Assembly (NCBI GenBank): GCA_003707065.3 | Contig: PPXM03000002.1 | Coordinates: 1,302,001-1,366,000 of the forward strand | DNA length: 64,000 nt | Direction: 5' to 3' | DNA from: Trigonopsis variabilis | Taxonomy: Eukaryota; Ascomycota; Trigonopsidomycetes; Trigonopsidales; Trigonopsidaceae | Notes under the pieces: generated by a model | Told to the model about the DNA's origin: nothing | What the model saw: the letters and a program-made list of their open reading frames with translations, nothing else | The model's database searches: none | Shown: in pieces, positions 43,286 through 54,093 of the stretch | How positions within the stretch are numbered: position 1 is the stretch's first letter | Layout: every line of letters begins with the position of its first letter | Position numbers and translations under genes: made by a program

Positions 43286-44452
43286 CTAAGCTCTCGCGGT
43301 CATTCGGCTTCGTTGCTTTCTGAGCTCTTTGGCCTTTTTCTTGGACTCTGCTTTTCTTTGTTCTTCAGGGCTTAACTTTGATAGTTTGCTCTGGGCCTTG
43401 CGTCGCTCTTCAGCCTTTTTCTCGGCCCGCTTCTCGGCCTCAGCCTCTTCAGCAGCCTTAGTGATCTTCTTGACAGCCTCTTCTCGAGTCGCCTTGATCT
43501 TACGAGTCACTTCGGGCCGAAAACGTGCTTTGTCACGGCACGTCTTTTCAATCCATCGCAAGGTCTCGTCGACCAGCGTGCTAATCGCCTCCTGATCACG
43601 GCTGGAACCAGGGTTAATCGACAGGTAGACAACTTTGTCTGGTCGAGTTTGTGCAACAGTCTCGGGCTGGTTTTTGGGCTGATCGGTAATGACCAAGAAG
43701 TTAAACGCCGACTCGGGAATCTTTGATAGAGCGTCCGCCAAAGCTGGCGTCAGCAGAGTGTCGGTAATTTCAGCCGATTCCGACATGACTGCAAGATAAG
43801 GAGGAAGATGCTTTGAGTCGGAGGTCTTAGTCAGCGAGAAAAAGTAATAATCGTTGCGAACGGCTTGCATTTGGTTCTTGGCCACAACTCCAAACACAAA
43901 GTTGTCAAATCCGGGAGGCACATCTGCGCCGTCAGCAGGTTTGATTGTGTACTCGATACTGTCTTTAGGCCAAAGCTTTCTGCTATCGACAAAGAAGCTG
44001 ATCACGTACTCGAGAATGAGGGTCAAAACCGATTGTCGACTTTTGAGGTCGATTTGTACCTTTAGCCAGTCAATAAAATCATTTCCCGAGGCCCAGCAAA
44101 CCCAGCGGTTTTGTAATTGCATATCAAATTCAGGACCTTTCTTGCCTTTCGGAGTAACCCCGATCTCATAAAAGTGTTTCTCCAAGACAGGTCGAGTGGA
44201 TCGCAGCCATCCGTATGCTCGGCTCTTATTCATTGAAAATCCAGCAGCATGAGCAATCACAGTCAAAACGAGAAAAGCAGAGACCCACAGCTCGATTGTC
44301 CAGTTGTAGTGCGTGACCTTGTCGATGATCTGATCCTTAATGCCAAGTTCGACAACAGGAGAAGCATCCGTTGATGCTGCCGTATAGGACTCAAAGTCAT
44401 CTTCAGCTCCAACCAGTTGAAGAGCACCCAGGATCAATAAGGCCGCCGACAT
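43286..44452 (-). CDS. CCDC47-like ER membrane protein (PAT complex family)
   Basis: The 388-residue protein has a cleavable signal (about 1-16), a luminal acidic stretch, one transmembrane helix (about 55-75, WVSAFLVLTVIAHAAGF), a DUF1682 cytosolic domain (KHFYEIGV, WASGNDFIDWLKVQIDL, NFLVITDQPKNQPE) and a long basic coiled tail (KKITKAAEEAEAEKRAEK...RKQRSRM). This is the layout of CCDC47, the ER calcium-binding protein that works with ribosome-bound translocon partners in multipass-protein biogenesis. It is intronless. Confidence 0.88.
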   Translation of the reverse strand: MSAALLILGALQLVGAEDDFESYTAASTDASPVVELGIKDQIIDKVTHYNWTIELWVSAFLVLTVIAHAAGFSMNKSRAYGWLRSTRPVLEKHFYEIGVTPKGKKGPEFDMQLQNRWVCWASGNDFIDWLKVQIDLKSRQSVLTLILEYVISFFVDSRKLWPKDSIEYTIKPADGADVPPGFDNFVFGVVAKNQMQAVRNDYYFFSLTKTSDSKHLPPYLAVMSESAEITDTLLTPALADALSKIPESAFNFLVITDQPKNQPETVAQTRPDKVVYLSINPGSSRDQEAISTLVDETLRWIEKTCRDKARFRPEVTRKIKATREEAVKKITKAAEEAEAEKRAEKKAEERRKAQSKLSKLSPEEQRKAESKKKAKELRKQRSRMTARA

Positions 44453-45235
44453 GTTTGGACGAGATGGTATGAAAGAGCTGGTTTAGTAAGGCGCAGCGTA
44501 AGTAACTGATCGGGGAGGTAACAACGGAGCCTGCCCGCCTTTGGGTTATCTTCGCCCATCATGCTCCACACTGCGCCGCCCGATAACCTGGTCGGTTGAA
44601 AGAGTGATTATTCTTCCTGCAGCGTTGCAATCTAGCCTAGTTACATATTCTACTGTTTCATTCAAGCTTAATAATAACGGACAGATGCTTAAGCTGCGCC
44701 ATTCACACAAGAACCAGAATGACAGAGCTCTGTCTTGAGTGCCCTGGGCACCAAGGGCTTGGGTATAAGGCACAAAATGGTGAAATGAGCAGTTTACAAC
44801 AAAAAGCTAAAAGCTCCTCATGCGGCACTCTAATGAACAGCTTCTCGTTTTTTCTTTTTCAAACTCCGAACAGCTAGACTACGAGAACGTGTGTGTAAAG
44901 CATACGCGAATCCAGTATGCAGTGCCGGTTTATTCTTGTCTGTCAACTGCAAGTGAAGTTCATAGTTCGCACGCCCAAATGACCGGCTGGTTATTACCGT
45001 TCCCTCCCGGTTGACGTAATTACAACAAATAAACGTACAGCAGATATATAAGATTATTACTCATCAATACAACATAGGAACATTTCGATACACTGCAAAT
45101 AGTCCAGTTGTGACTTTTTAGACTTTCCTCATACCACGACGGCCTTTTTTATGACAGCCGAGGCAGTTGTGCTCGTCACTTTTATTCCCAACATAACCGT
45201 TACTTGCCCTAACCGTTGACCTAAGATGCTTCACT
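44453..45235. other. Divergent intergenic region, CCDC47-like / CCDC97-like
   Basis: These 783 bp carry the two divergent promoters. Only short AUG-poor frames are seen; no gene or strong motif is recognised. Confidence 0.4.
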
Positions 45236-45877
45236 ATGGTGTCGCCTTTAGTTCGTAATCGACGACTATTTTACTTTGAATCTAATAAAGATGCCTATCT
45301 TAGTGAGGCTTCGGCTCAATTGGCTTTAAATGAGCCTGCTTTATATGGCAAACTGATCAGATCCTTTATGACTCCAGAAGAACGGCAAGAAGATAGCCTC
45401 AGTCGAGGATGGACAGAAATTTTGTTAGAAGAAGACCGGTTGCGACAATCAAATTCAACGGCAATTCCCGATCTCGACCGTTTCAAATCGCTGAGCCCGT
45501 CTCATGACAGCGTGAACGAAGACATTCCTTCGACCACGGAAAAGGCAGATTTTTATTTGCCTCGTGAAGACGAAGGCGTGATTGAGCAGCCTGATCTTGG
45601 TGATGGATTTATGCCTTTAGATCGACAATCTGAAGCCACTCAGATGGACGAAGGTCAGCGGAAACAAATGGCAGCAGAGGAATGGCTCTCGATCTTGCAA
45701 AACAGGTTTCTGGCTGGAAAAGATCCCGATTTTGATTATAGTCTGATCGACAGTAATCCCGAGTGGGACGATGTCAAAATCATAGAACAAGACATAGCCG
45801 ATCGCTACTTTGACGAAGAGACGGAGACCGAGGCTGACCCTGATTCGGCATGGGAAACTGGCGTCCAGGATTTCTAG
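45236..45877 (+). CDS. CCDC97-like protein (DUF2052)
   Basis: The 213-residue acidic protein has an N-terminal segment RNRRLFYF...YLSEASAQLALNEPALYGKLI and a C-terminal domain EEWLSILQNRFLAGKDPDFDYSLIDSN...DIADRYFDEE, which is the CCDC97 C-terminal signature. Metazoan CCDC97 is found with SF3b-containing spliceosomal material. The fungal function is not established. It is intronless; the first ATG is 45236. Confidence 0.75.
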   Translation: MVSPLVRNRRLFYFESNKDAYLSEASAQLALNEPALYGKLIRSFMTPEERQEDSLSRGWTEILLEEDRLRQSNSTAIPDLDRFKSLSPSHDSVNEDIPSTTEKADFYLPREDEGVIEQPDLGDGFMPLDRQSEATQMDEGQRKQMAAEEWLSILQNRFLAGKDPDFDYSLIDSNPEWDDVKIIEQDIADRYFDEETETEADPDSAWETGVQDF

Positions 45878-46489
45878 TATATACAAAAAAATGACACTAT
45901 TATGTCTTACGTACTCTCCCTTGTCCTCATCATAAGGAGTGAGAAAGGAATGCTCAAACCCAAGATCAAATAATCTTACATTGATACCACTTCCTCATGC
46001 AAAAAGGAAAACAAAGAAACGAACAACCACGAAGCGAACCGTAAAGACATCTTGATCTGAACACCCAATAACGGGTCTCGGAGAAAACTTCACCCGTAAG
46101 CTAGGATCTACCTAGAATAATGTACATCAAAATTGACCTTCTTATAATTCATTAAAAAACTCAAAACGACAACTCTGTAAGATAAGACTACTCTAGATCT
46201 TAGTTATGAGCATGCAGCAAGAGCAAACATCCATGTCATGATTAAAACAATATCAAAAATGCGATAAATGATAAGTGGGACTCCCGGTCCGACGATAACG
46301 AGCGACATGCCCTGTATAAAGATAGCCAAGAGACAACCCAGAAACCCTTCTTCCAAATCGTACACAATAAGACGACTCCTCGGTACGTCTTTTCAAAACC
46401 TATAAATGCATGCACACGTGCGTCTCATGCTGATCATATCGAAGCCTATTTCGCCCCTCCACAGATGCAACAGCCTCTTCCTCCACAAT
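45878..46489. other. Convergent 3' intergenic region
   Basis: These 612 bp between two converging stop codons are presumably 3' untranslated sequence of the CCDC97-like and WHI3-like genes. No ORF of note and no RNA gene are seen. Confidence 0.4.
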
Positions 46490-48523
46490 TCAGTTACTTT
46501 CGCCTTCAACCGAGGATGCAATAGCTTCAGATCTGTCAGCGACCGTTTCAGCAGAATGAGACGCAATGGGTGAAGCACTCGCCATCGAAGCAAAAGAAGC
46601 CGATGTACTTCGAGATCCATTAGGCTGAGTCGGGATACCTGCACTATTTATAACGTTCGGGTGCTGGCCAAGGTGAGTATTCTGCCCAGCCGTACCTTGG
46701 CCTTTCATGTATCCCATCGGCATTTGGGGAACACCGCCCTGGACACCACTCTTGTTATACATTGGCGAACTACCACCCATAGCCATATGTCCATGTACAT
46801 TGTAGCTTCCGCCGCTGGTAGCACCCCCATGTCCATGACCACCGGTGTTGCCATTATTGGAATTAGTATTGCCGTTGTTCGACCGCACACCAAGAGGATT
46901 TTTCGAAAAGGATAATCGTATACCGCCTTTGACGCTATTAGATAAGCCACGCCCGTATAACTCCGTGAGCGCCCTTGTAGCATAAGCGACATCTTCAAAC
47001 TCAACAAAACACATTGGACCATTAACTTTAGTTCGAAAGCATAGGCGTTTGTATCCTCTTTGCTTTGAAAATAGAGCCTTCAATTCTTCCTCGGATGTAT
47101 TCATTGGCAAGTTACCAACGTACAAGGTATTACATGGAGGGTTCTGATCAGCAGGGTTAGCAGGGGGTAAGATACGGCCACCGTTCTGAAGAGCTTGAAT
47201 AGAAGAAGTCGAAGAAGACATCGAATTGTTCGACCCAGGAGCACCGGGGGCTGCAGGTGCTCCAGTTCCTCCAGTTGTGCCAGAGGCCCCCGAAGGTCCT
47301 AAAGGAAAATGATGTCCTGATGTAGGAGAGTGGCTATGACTAGTAGAAGATTGGGGTCCAGAAGGGATATGCTGACTTGAAGGGTGGCTATGGATACTTG
47401 ATGTACTGATAGATAGATTAGAGAAAGCCCTGTTGAATGATGGCATCTTGTCATTCCACTGACCCCCCCCATTATTAAATACTTGACTAGACGAGCTCGA
47501 AACCGGTCCTCCAGGAGTGATGCTTCCCGATTGAGGACCAACAGTGCTCCCAGATGAGTTTGATCCTCGAGAGAGCCAGCCGACAGGATCTTTAACAATA
47601 TCATCATACTCTTCATCTTCACCTTTCGAAGATTCCAACAGAATAGACTTACCACTAACACGAGGCGCACCAGCTCCTGATAGAGAAGCCGAACGCTGTC
47701 CACTTGCCAAAGAAGGCATAGACAACGGAGAATCTTGGAAAGCACTTCTTGGAGACGTAGGTGAGAACATGTCCGGGAAGTAATCAGATGTAGAGGACAT
47801 ACTAGCAGAATGTTCAAAGTTAAAGCGAGAGCCAAATTTAGTTGACGAAGATGAAGAAGTTGAAGAAGAAAGAGGTCCTGGATGATGAGCCGCCGCGGCT
47901 CCAGGTTGAGGATATCCATTAGCAGGAGGATTACCTATAGGCGTTTGGATATTGCTACCGGTTCCCGAAAAGGATCTCTCTTGGCTATTGAAGGAGAAAG
48001 AACGCCGTAGAACCTCACATTTCAAGGGTGAATGGCAAGTATTTGGCGAGTTTGGGTGAGAAAATATATCAATTCTTCCGTCAAGAATGGTCTGAGCATC
48101 CACAGCGGCCTTCCAAGACTTGAAATAGGCGCGGGCTACTACCGAGGGGCTCACATCATCACCTGGCGAGATAGGGACGATCTCACTATAGAGATAATCA
48201 CGAGCAAATATGAATAAAAGGTTTAGATCACGTAGAGTCACATCCCGCGGCACGTTGTGAACAGCTATGGAAGTGATTGAATCTTCGAGGATTGGAGAGA
48301 TAGGTCGAAAAGATGGCACCTCGGTTATATAAGAGGATCCCGAAGTTGACAAGTTATTATTAGATGCAGCAGTTGATCCAGACGTAGGATTGACAATCGG
48401 AGCGACAGCTATTGAAACGGGTGGTACAGAGGACTGAATAGCGTTGGGAGCCCACGGGGCGAATGAACCTCCAAAAGCACTAGGTGTAGGGGGCAATGAC
48501 GAGAATCCGTAAGACGAAGACAT
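46490..48523 (-). CDS. WHI3: WHI3-like RNA-binding protein
   Basis: The 677-residue protein has a C-terminal RRM (about 468-545) with [28 protein letters not shown] and the characteristic Whi3 closing strand [14 protein letters not shown]. An N-terminal RRM-like domain ([21 protein letters not shown]) starts near residue 86. The middle and tail are Ser/Gly/Asn/Pro-rich low complexity, as in condensate-forming Whi3 proteins that hold back G1 cyclin mRNA and mark nuclear territories. It is intronless. A 1.96 kb non-coding stretch upstream may mean a long leader. Confidence 0.8.
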   Translation of the reverse strand: MSSSYGFSSLPPTPSAFGGSFAPWAPNAIQSSVPPVSIAVAPIVNPTSGSTAASNNNLSTSGSSYITEVPSFRPISPILEDSITSIAVHNVPRDVTLRDLNLLFIFARDYLYSEIVPISPGDDVSPSVVARAYFKSWKAAVDAQTILDGRIDIFSHPNSPNTCHSPLKCEVLRRSFSFNSQERSFSGTGSNIQTPIGNPPANGYPQPGAAAAHHPGPLSSSTSSSSSTKFGSRFNFEHSASMSSTSDYFPDMFSPTSPRSAFQDSPLSMPSLASGQRSASLSGAGAPRVSGKSILLESSKGEDEEYDDIVKDPVGWLSRGSNSSGSTVGPQSGSITPGGPVSSSSSQVFNNGGGQWNDKMPSFNRAFSNLSISTSSIHSHPSSQHIPSGPQSSTSHSHSPTSGHHFPLGPSGASGTTGGTGAPAAPGAPGSNNSMSSSTSSIQALQNGGRILPPANPADQNPPCNTLYVGNLPMNTSEEELKALFSKQRGYKRLCFRTKVNGPMCFVEFEDVAYATRALTELYGRGLSNSVKGGIRLSFSKNPLGVRSNNGNTNSNNGNTGGHGHGGATSGGSYNVHGHMAMGGSSPMYNKSGVQGGVPQMPMGYMKGQGTAGQNTHLGQHPNVINSAGIPTQPNGSRSTSASFASMASASPIASHSAETVADRSEAIASSVEGESN

Positions 48524-50485
48524 TAGATGAAGCTATAGGGAATTTCGTAAAAGTCAATGGGAGCTGTCAAAGTCCCCGAAGGACAGACGCGTTTAGAAGC
48601 GATACAATTGAGCTGAAGAAGTTCAATCAAAAAAGGTTGCTTGTACCTCTAATAATAGGTAAGGTTTTCCTATTCTCAGGAGAAAAGGCCGAACAAGACC
48701 AATATAAATTGTCCCGCTCAAAATCCACACGCGTCTCGGTATATACTCTACAGAGCAACGATGGGCGTGACACGCACGGGACTGCGGCTGACCAATCAAA
48801 CGGATGTGCGGCTGAAAACTCGATTAGGGAAAACACTCAACACACACAGGAGGTAATCTTGCGGCCGAGAAGAAAATGGACAACAAACTGAGCCCAGACA
48901 GAAAGATGAAAGAGAAATCCAATGTATTATGAAGAGGGCTTGATAATATGAGAAAAGGCTTATACCTGGCCAAGCCCGGCTGCCGAAATCAAAAGCACGA
49001 TATACTGAGGGCAGATGATGGAATAGAAGGAAATAGACTAGACCGTAAGGGATTCAGAGTATCGTGTAGAGACAATTGAGCTCTGGAATTAAAGTCTAAT
49101 ATAACGGAACGAGACTGAAGAGTTAGAGAGGTAATCATGAGGATGCAGGAAAAGAACAAGGAACAAAATATCGTCTGAGAGTCTTCATGTATAACACATA
49201 GGAATACTATAGAAGTAGAATAACGTTATGAGCTTGCATGAAACAGAAGTAGTCATGCAGGTATCTAGGAAACACAAGATCGATAGCTTCCACACATCAT
49301 GAAAGAAGAAAGAACGTTTAACAGATATAATTAATACGATGACATTGAATATATTCTAGTTAGATATAGATGCTATTGCGTTGACCATCATCAAAGGTAT
49401 CATTTGATCTCCGTCGTTGGGAGAATTAATCCGGGCGCAGTAATAGACGATGACAAAATCTGCCAAGACACGAAAAACAAATAATCATTAAAAGCAAAAG
49501 AAGCCTACAAACCTTCTAAAGAAAATAAGTTGATTTTTTGACGATTCGGAAGCCGATAAGAATGCAATTAAGTTGGGTGGCGATGAGATGGCGGGTTCAA
49601 GAGTTGCTATCGCAAAAGCTGTTACAGCGACATAATTGTAACACCATGCGACAAATGTGGCATAATTAAGCTAGCACCCGATAAGCCCCAGACCGTTTGA
49701 GACAGATTTTACATGAGCTTGGTTTCCAAACTTTCTCATCAGAATATAACTCCATATAATTCAGTATGATGCCCGAGTTGTTTGAGAGTAGTGCAACCGT
49801 CTAACTTGGGTGCATTGTATAAATTTTCTTCTTGCCACTTCTATTTCACTGGCGTTCTGCTCTTGAGTAGCTAGACAATGATATGACTCTTGTCTACCGC
49901 AACTTGACTAATTTTGAGTCAATTGCATGCAAGACACAGAAGAGATGTCCGTCATGATGCAATATTCGTTTTCGAGATGATGTGCACCAATCTACTATTG
50001 GGACTTCTATCTCATGTCCCTAGACAGAAACTCTTTTCTTCCTGCACATATCCCTTACCGAACTTAGTGTGAGTGCGTTGTCCGGCATTTGTAACCCATG
50101 ATTGTACGGACGCAAAGAAGATCTGGAAACTTTGCCTAAATTTAGTTAGGGTCACCCTCTCGTTGTTCTCATGGCATTGCCGTTACCTCCTGCCCAAAAA
50201 TGAGTCAAAGCTACAACTCCTATTTATAGGGAAACTTTTAGCTGTCCTAGAAATTTATTATTTCATCGATCTAGGTAATACACCAATTTGAAGAGACCTC
50301 TCTTCTCACTTGATCATTGCGAAATTGTTAGAACTGCCATGATGGCAAGGCTCGTCCGGGTAACACCCGTTCTGAATTTTATCCGATAGCCAGGATGACT
50401 ATTATAATTTGCTCCCATATTCCGATCTAGCCTTGTCTATTTAAGAAGCCGCCTCCCAGAATTTCCAAGTCATTCAATTGGAACT
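48524..50485. other. 2 kb intergenic region upstream of WHI3-like gene
   Basis: No gene is recognised here. It may contain a long WHI3 promoter or leader on the left and the promoter of the small gene at 50486 on the right, with a TATTTAA box near 50440. Short frames present lack family resemblance. Confidence 0.4.
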
Positions 50486-50756
50486 ATGTCATCAATCAAT
50501 CAGTCATATCAGAGTACTCCTGCTTTATCGAGATCATCTTCCTACGACTGGGAATCATCATCTCGCCTACCCAGTCCGAGCACCTTGTCCTTCCCCTACA
50601 CGACTCGATTGTATGCTCCCGGTAAGGTCTATAGTCAAATATATTTCTAACCATCAAGGACAAGAGGATTCTGCTAAAGTTATCGAGACTATCCCTGAGA
50701 ATTTACATTTTCAACCTCTTGGTGGACCGGTGTCGAAGAAGTGTTATCGCGACTAA
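50486..50756 (+). CDS. Small two-exon gene, 77 aa, unrecognised
   Basis: Exon 1 (50486-50621) and exon 2 (50659-50756) flank a 37 bp intron with donor GTAAGG, branch TTCTAACC and acceptor CAAG. This is exactly the intron style of the certain genes in this window. Splicing joins codons cleanly (G|GA) to give 77 residues. The first half is rich in Ser, Pro and Tyr (ALSRSSSYDWESSS); the second half is more regular (SAKVIETIPENLHFQPLGG). A TATTTAA lies about 45 bp upstream. I recognise no family. The Ser-rich half contains RSSS/LSRS-type sites that kinases could use. The gene model is good; the function is unknown. Confidence 0.6.
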
Positions 50757-51919
50757 AGTAACATCTTGGACCTCCCTAATTACTTTCATCCATCATGAGT
50801 CTTGATTAGAGAATCAAGACTATTCTTTGTTCCGAGTTTCTCAACCAGTTATTCTCAGGTTTCCTCTTTGACCTGCCTTACCTTTCCATGAAAAGCAGGC
50901 TTTCGCGGAGTTTAGTGTTGTTTCAGTAAAAGTTTCTTGTCTGTATGCTCATTTTATGTAGTTTGAATCTTCCATATTTCACCTATATTATTTCGTTCTA
51001 GATCTGTCGCAAAAAATTTCGGCTTTTGCGCGGTGAAACTATTAGCCCCTCATTCAATGTGACCGGATCTGGAGGCCCCACAAATGAGTGGGGCGTCCAG
51101 TCCAGTGGCTATTTATCCGTACCTCCATAGTACTTGACATTTGATCTGTAAATCTTGGCCTCAAGGCCTTAAATTCTCCATCTGTTCAAGGATTAACAGC
51201 TATTCAGACGTTGAGGGACTAACTTCATTGCTATCTCAATTAGCCGTGTCTTAATATGGGCTTCAATTGCTTTTGTACAGTGTCATATAGAGCCTGATAA
51301 GGAATATTCACTCTATAAAACAAGCTTTATAAAATATCCGATTGTGAAAGCTTGCATTGATCACAGTGATGTTATGTCCTCACCCTGGGCCCACTTTTAC
51401 CAATAAGACAAGATCGATTAAGCCCTTAACTAGATCTTTCTACTGTTTTTAAATGTCGGATGACATCGTCGATCTAATGACAGTTTTTGATTCGCGGATA
51501 TACCAAAGACATATATATAAGAGCGTCTGTCAGAGAATGTTTGAAAATGAAAAGTAGCCAAAAGCTGAATATACACCGGCATAAAGCAAAAAAAATGGAG
51601 TGAAAAGAAGGAGACGTGACTAGCGCTGGATTCTTGGCCGGCCCCAAATACACTTTATCTCTAATAAATCAAGCTGGAAGGATTGAACAACGTGGAAAAT
51701 AACACACAAGAACATAAGGTTTCTAACCATAGCACGAGAAGAATATAAGACAGCTATGGTTTAATAGGAGAATTTAGTATGCTATCATTTTATTCGCTGT
51801 TATGCTAGCTGTCTGGTGTTGGGTTCAATAATTCCTTTGTAACACTGATGAACTGGAACAGATGACCGCTACAGCTGACTTTGCCATTGCAATTACAGTC
51901 TAAAACTTCGGCCTATACA
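50757..51919. other. Intergenic region and MTG1 leader
   Basis: No further gene is visible. A 20 bp perfect inverted repeat GCCCCAC-N6-GTGGGGC lies at 51075-51094, with an AGCCCCT stress-type element about 35 bp before it. Two short upstream ORFs precede MTG1: 51848-51865 (5 codons) and 51862-51903 (13 codons). Confidence 0.45.
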
Positions 51920-53011
51920 ATGGCCTCACTTTTAAAAGCAGCTTCTGAGCTGTTTTCTAATATTGCTATTCCTCGAAGTTATTTTATTGGACACCACCGG
52001 AAGGCCCTTTTGGAAATGAACGACATGCTACGAAATATTGACCTTGTGGTGGAGGTACGGGATGCGCGAGCTCCGATCTCGACTAAGAACGTCGCCTTTG
52101 ACTATGCACTGAAAACGATCCGACGGATAGTTGCATATACTCATCGAGATTTAAGCACGTTAGATATGAGAGATCTGGAGGGTCTACACTCCAAACGGGA
52201 ACGGTTTTTACTCATGGATGGGCGTAACACTACAGACTGTCGGCAATTATTAGACATCATTGAGAAGGAGTCAAGCATGATCGAGCCGTTACCGTTAATG
52301 GGAGTAAAGATGCTTGTTGTTGGAATGCCAAACTTGGGCAAAAGTACCCTTCTGAATACTTTGCGGCTGGTTGGCACTGGTAAAGACAACAAAGTTGTCT
52401 CGACTGGCGCCCAACCAGGGGTGACTCGGAAGATCGGATCTATGATTCGACTGGCTCAATTCCCGGTGCCGTCCCATAATGAATATCCATTCGGACGCCC
52501 CGACAAGCTTGAAGGTTTCGGGGACGAGGACAATCCGGCGATGTATGATCTCTTCATGTACGACTGCCCTGGGGTCTTCCATCCCCATCGGATCACCCCA
52601 GAGAGAATGCTAACATTATCATTATTAGGCTGTGTTAAAAAGAACCTCGTTGATCAATACCATCAAGCAGCATATCTACTCTATTCTTTAAATAAACGAG
52701 ATCCTTCAGGTTCATTATACAAAAAATGGTGCCCAGAGCCAACTATTGATTTAGAGGCTTTTTTGGAGAAAGCCGCCCGCTATACCAATCGGCTCACCAA
52801 GCGAGGAGCGGTTGATACCGATGGATTCATGCGAATGTGGTTAGACCGATGGCAGACGGGGAAAGAGGGAGGAGTAATATATGATGATATTGATAAGCAA
52901 AGCATGGAGAAATGGATCCAGGAAGAACGAGAATTATTTTCTCCAAGCAGATGGAATGACTGGCGTTCTTCTCACAAGAAAAACGGAAAGAGGACGAAAG
53001 GAAGGATCTGA
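51920..53011 (+). CDS. MTG1: MTG1, mitochondrial ribosome-assembly GTPase
   Basis: This circularly permuted GTPase acts in mitoribosome large-subunit assembly at the inner membrane. The 363 residues begin with an amphipathic lead (MASLLKAASELFSN), then SYFIGHHRKALLEM and VVEVRDARAPISTKN. The G4-position motif comes first as AYTHRD (yeast has YTRKD), then the P-loop GMPNLGKST, GAQPGVTR, and DCPGVF as G3, followed by the family tail. The first in-frame ATG is 51920. The open frame extends upstream only through a non-AUG stretch. Confidence 0.9.
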   Translation: MASLLKAASELFSNIAIPRSYFIGHHRKALLEMNDMLRNIDLVVEVRDARAPISTKNVAFDYALKTIRRIVAYTHRDLSTLDMRDLEGLHSKRERFLLMDGRNTTDCRQLLDIIEKESSMIEPLPLMGVKMLVVGMPNLGKSTLLNTLRLVGTGKDNKVVSTGAQPGVTRKIGSMIRLAQFPVPSHNEYPFGRPDKLEGFGDEDNPAMYDLFMYDCPGVFHPHRITPERMLTLSLLGCVKKNLVDQYHQAAYLLYSLNKRDPSGSLYKKWCPEPTIDLEAFLEKAARYTNRLTKRGAVDTDGFMRMWLDRWQTGKEGGVIYDDIDKQSMEKWIQEERELFSPSRWNDWRSSHKKNGKRTKGRI

Positions 53012-53074
53012 AGAATTGGATCTGTTCCTCTTAATAGATATTGCACAAACCGCTTTCTGCTCATTTATGTATCA

Positions 53075-53950
53075 CTATAACTGATACTGTTGGGCAATTT
53101 TTTCCTTACGCCGTTCCACGAGATACGCTTCAACCTCCTGTCGCGATGGAATATGACCCAAAGTGATAGGCTCGAAAGGCTGGTTTCCTCGAGTAATTGC
53201 TTCGCTCATTTCTTGCACGAAATCTTTCTCTCGCTCCTTTTCGAAGTCGAGTAATTCATTCCCTTCAAGTTCTGGATCTTCGTCTCGATAGCCATAATAA
53301 TCAGCATCAACATCTCGCGGATATCCATTGATTCTTCCAGTTGTAACCTCATCTTCTTCATCACTATATTCTCCCTGGGCATGTCGTCGTCTTCGTTGAA
53401 CATCCTTTTCTTGTTGCTGAAATAGTTCCTTTACTCCTGGTAATTCTCTCGCTCGACCGAAATATTTATAGCCTTTTTGAGCCGGCAACTCGTTGCCCTT
53501 GTCCATATAATCCGCACCGCCGAAACGCTTTAGCTGTTAGTCCTATGATCTTAGTACGGTGTTCTCACCAGATAATTAGGCCCCCCCAAGTTCTTTATCT
53601 GCATTTCCCAAGCTGTTTTCTCCCGAAATAATTTGTTTATTTCGTCATTCAAGTCTCGTATTTGATAATCAGATAAAGAAACTGTTATATATTAGCCACT
53701 TCCCAAATCCTTGGTTCTTACCATCTTGAATTTTGACCACTTTTCTTCCAATTTCTTGAACCACTTGAGATCTCCATTTCTCACATGATTCTACATCTTT
53801 GATCTCATTCACTGCTCTTGGTCTTCTAGCCCGACCTATCACTTGTATCAGTAAAAACTCTATCAATTCTTTCTTCTTACCCCGATCCAAGGCCTTTTTA
53901 TCTGTAAATCTATGGATCGCAGCCTGGGTCCTTTCTGAGCTTCTAGACAT
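53075..53950 (-). CDS. ISY1: ISY1, spliceosome (NTC) subunit
   Basis: It is a component of the Prp19-associated complex that stabilises the catalytic spliceosome. Four exons (53881-53950, 53722-53835, 53569-53681, 53075-53533) with introns of 45, 40 and 35 bp give 251 aa. Matches: [81 protein letters not shown], and YYGYRDED. Intron 1 is 45 bp with no in-frame stop, so an unspliced message would still read through. Removing it restores the family spacing between HRF and EKWR. Confidence 0.92.
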
Positions 53951-54093
53951 GCTGCAATAATCAATCTGAATAAGACTAGAGATGGTTGCTGCTGTGAACT
54001 GGCCCAGCGCTACTCATATCTGCTGTTATCCTATAAAGCAAGCATCCACGCCGGTCATCTGAAAACTACCTAGTTTGTACTTTTAGATCCATA

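Noticed and set aside
46661-47919. Several frames on both strands over the WHI3-like gene
   Set aside because: They are shadows of Ser/Gly/Asn-rich low-complexity codons in the real gene.
49600-49660. GGGTTCAAGAG resembling a tRNA T-loop
   Set aside because: Flanking bases do not form the T-stem or acceptor stem, and no A-box lies upstream.
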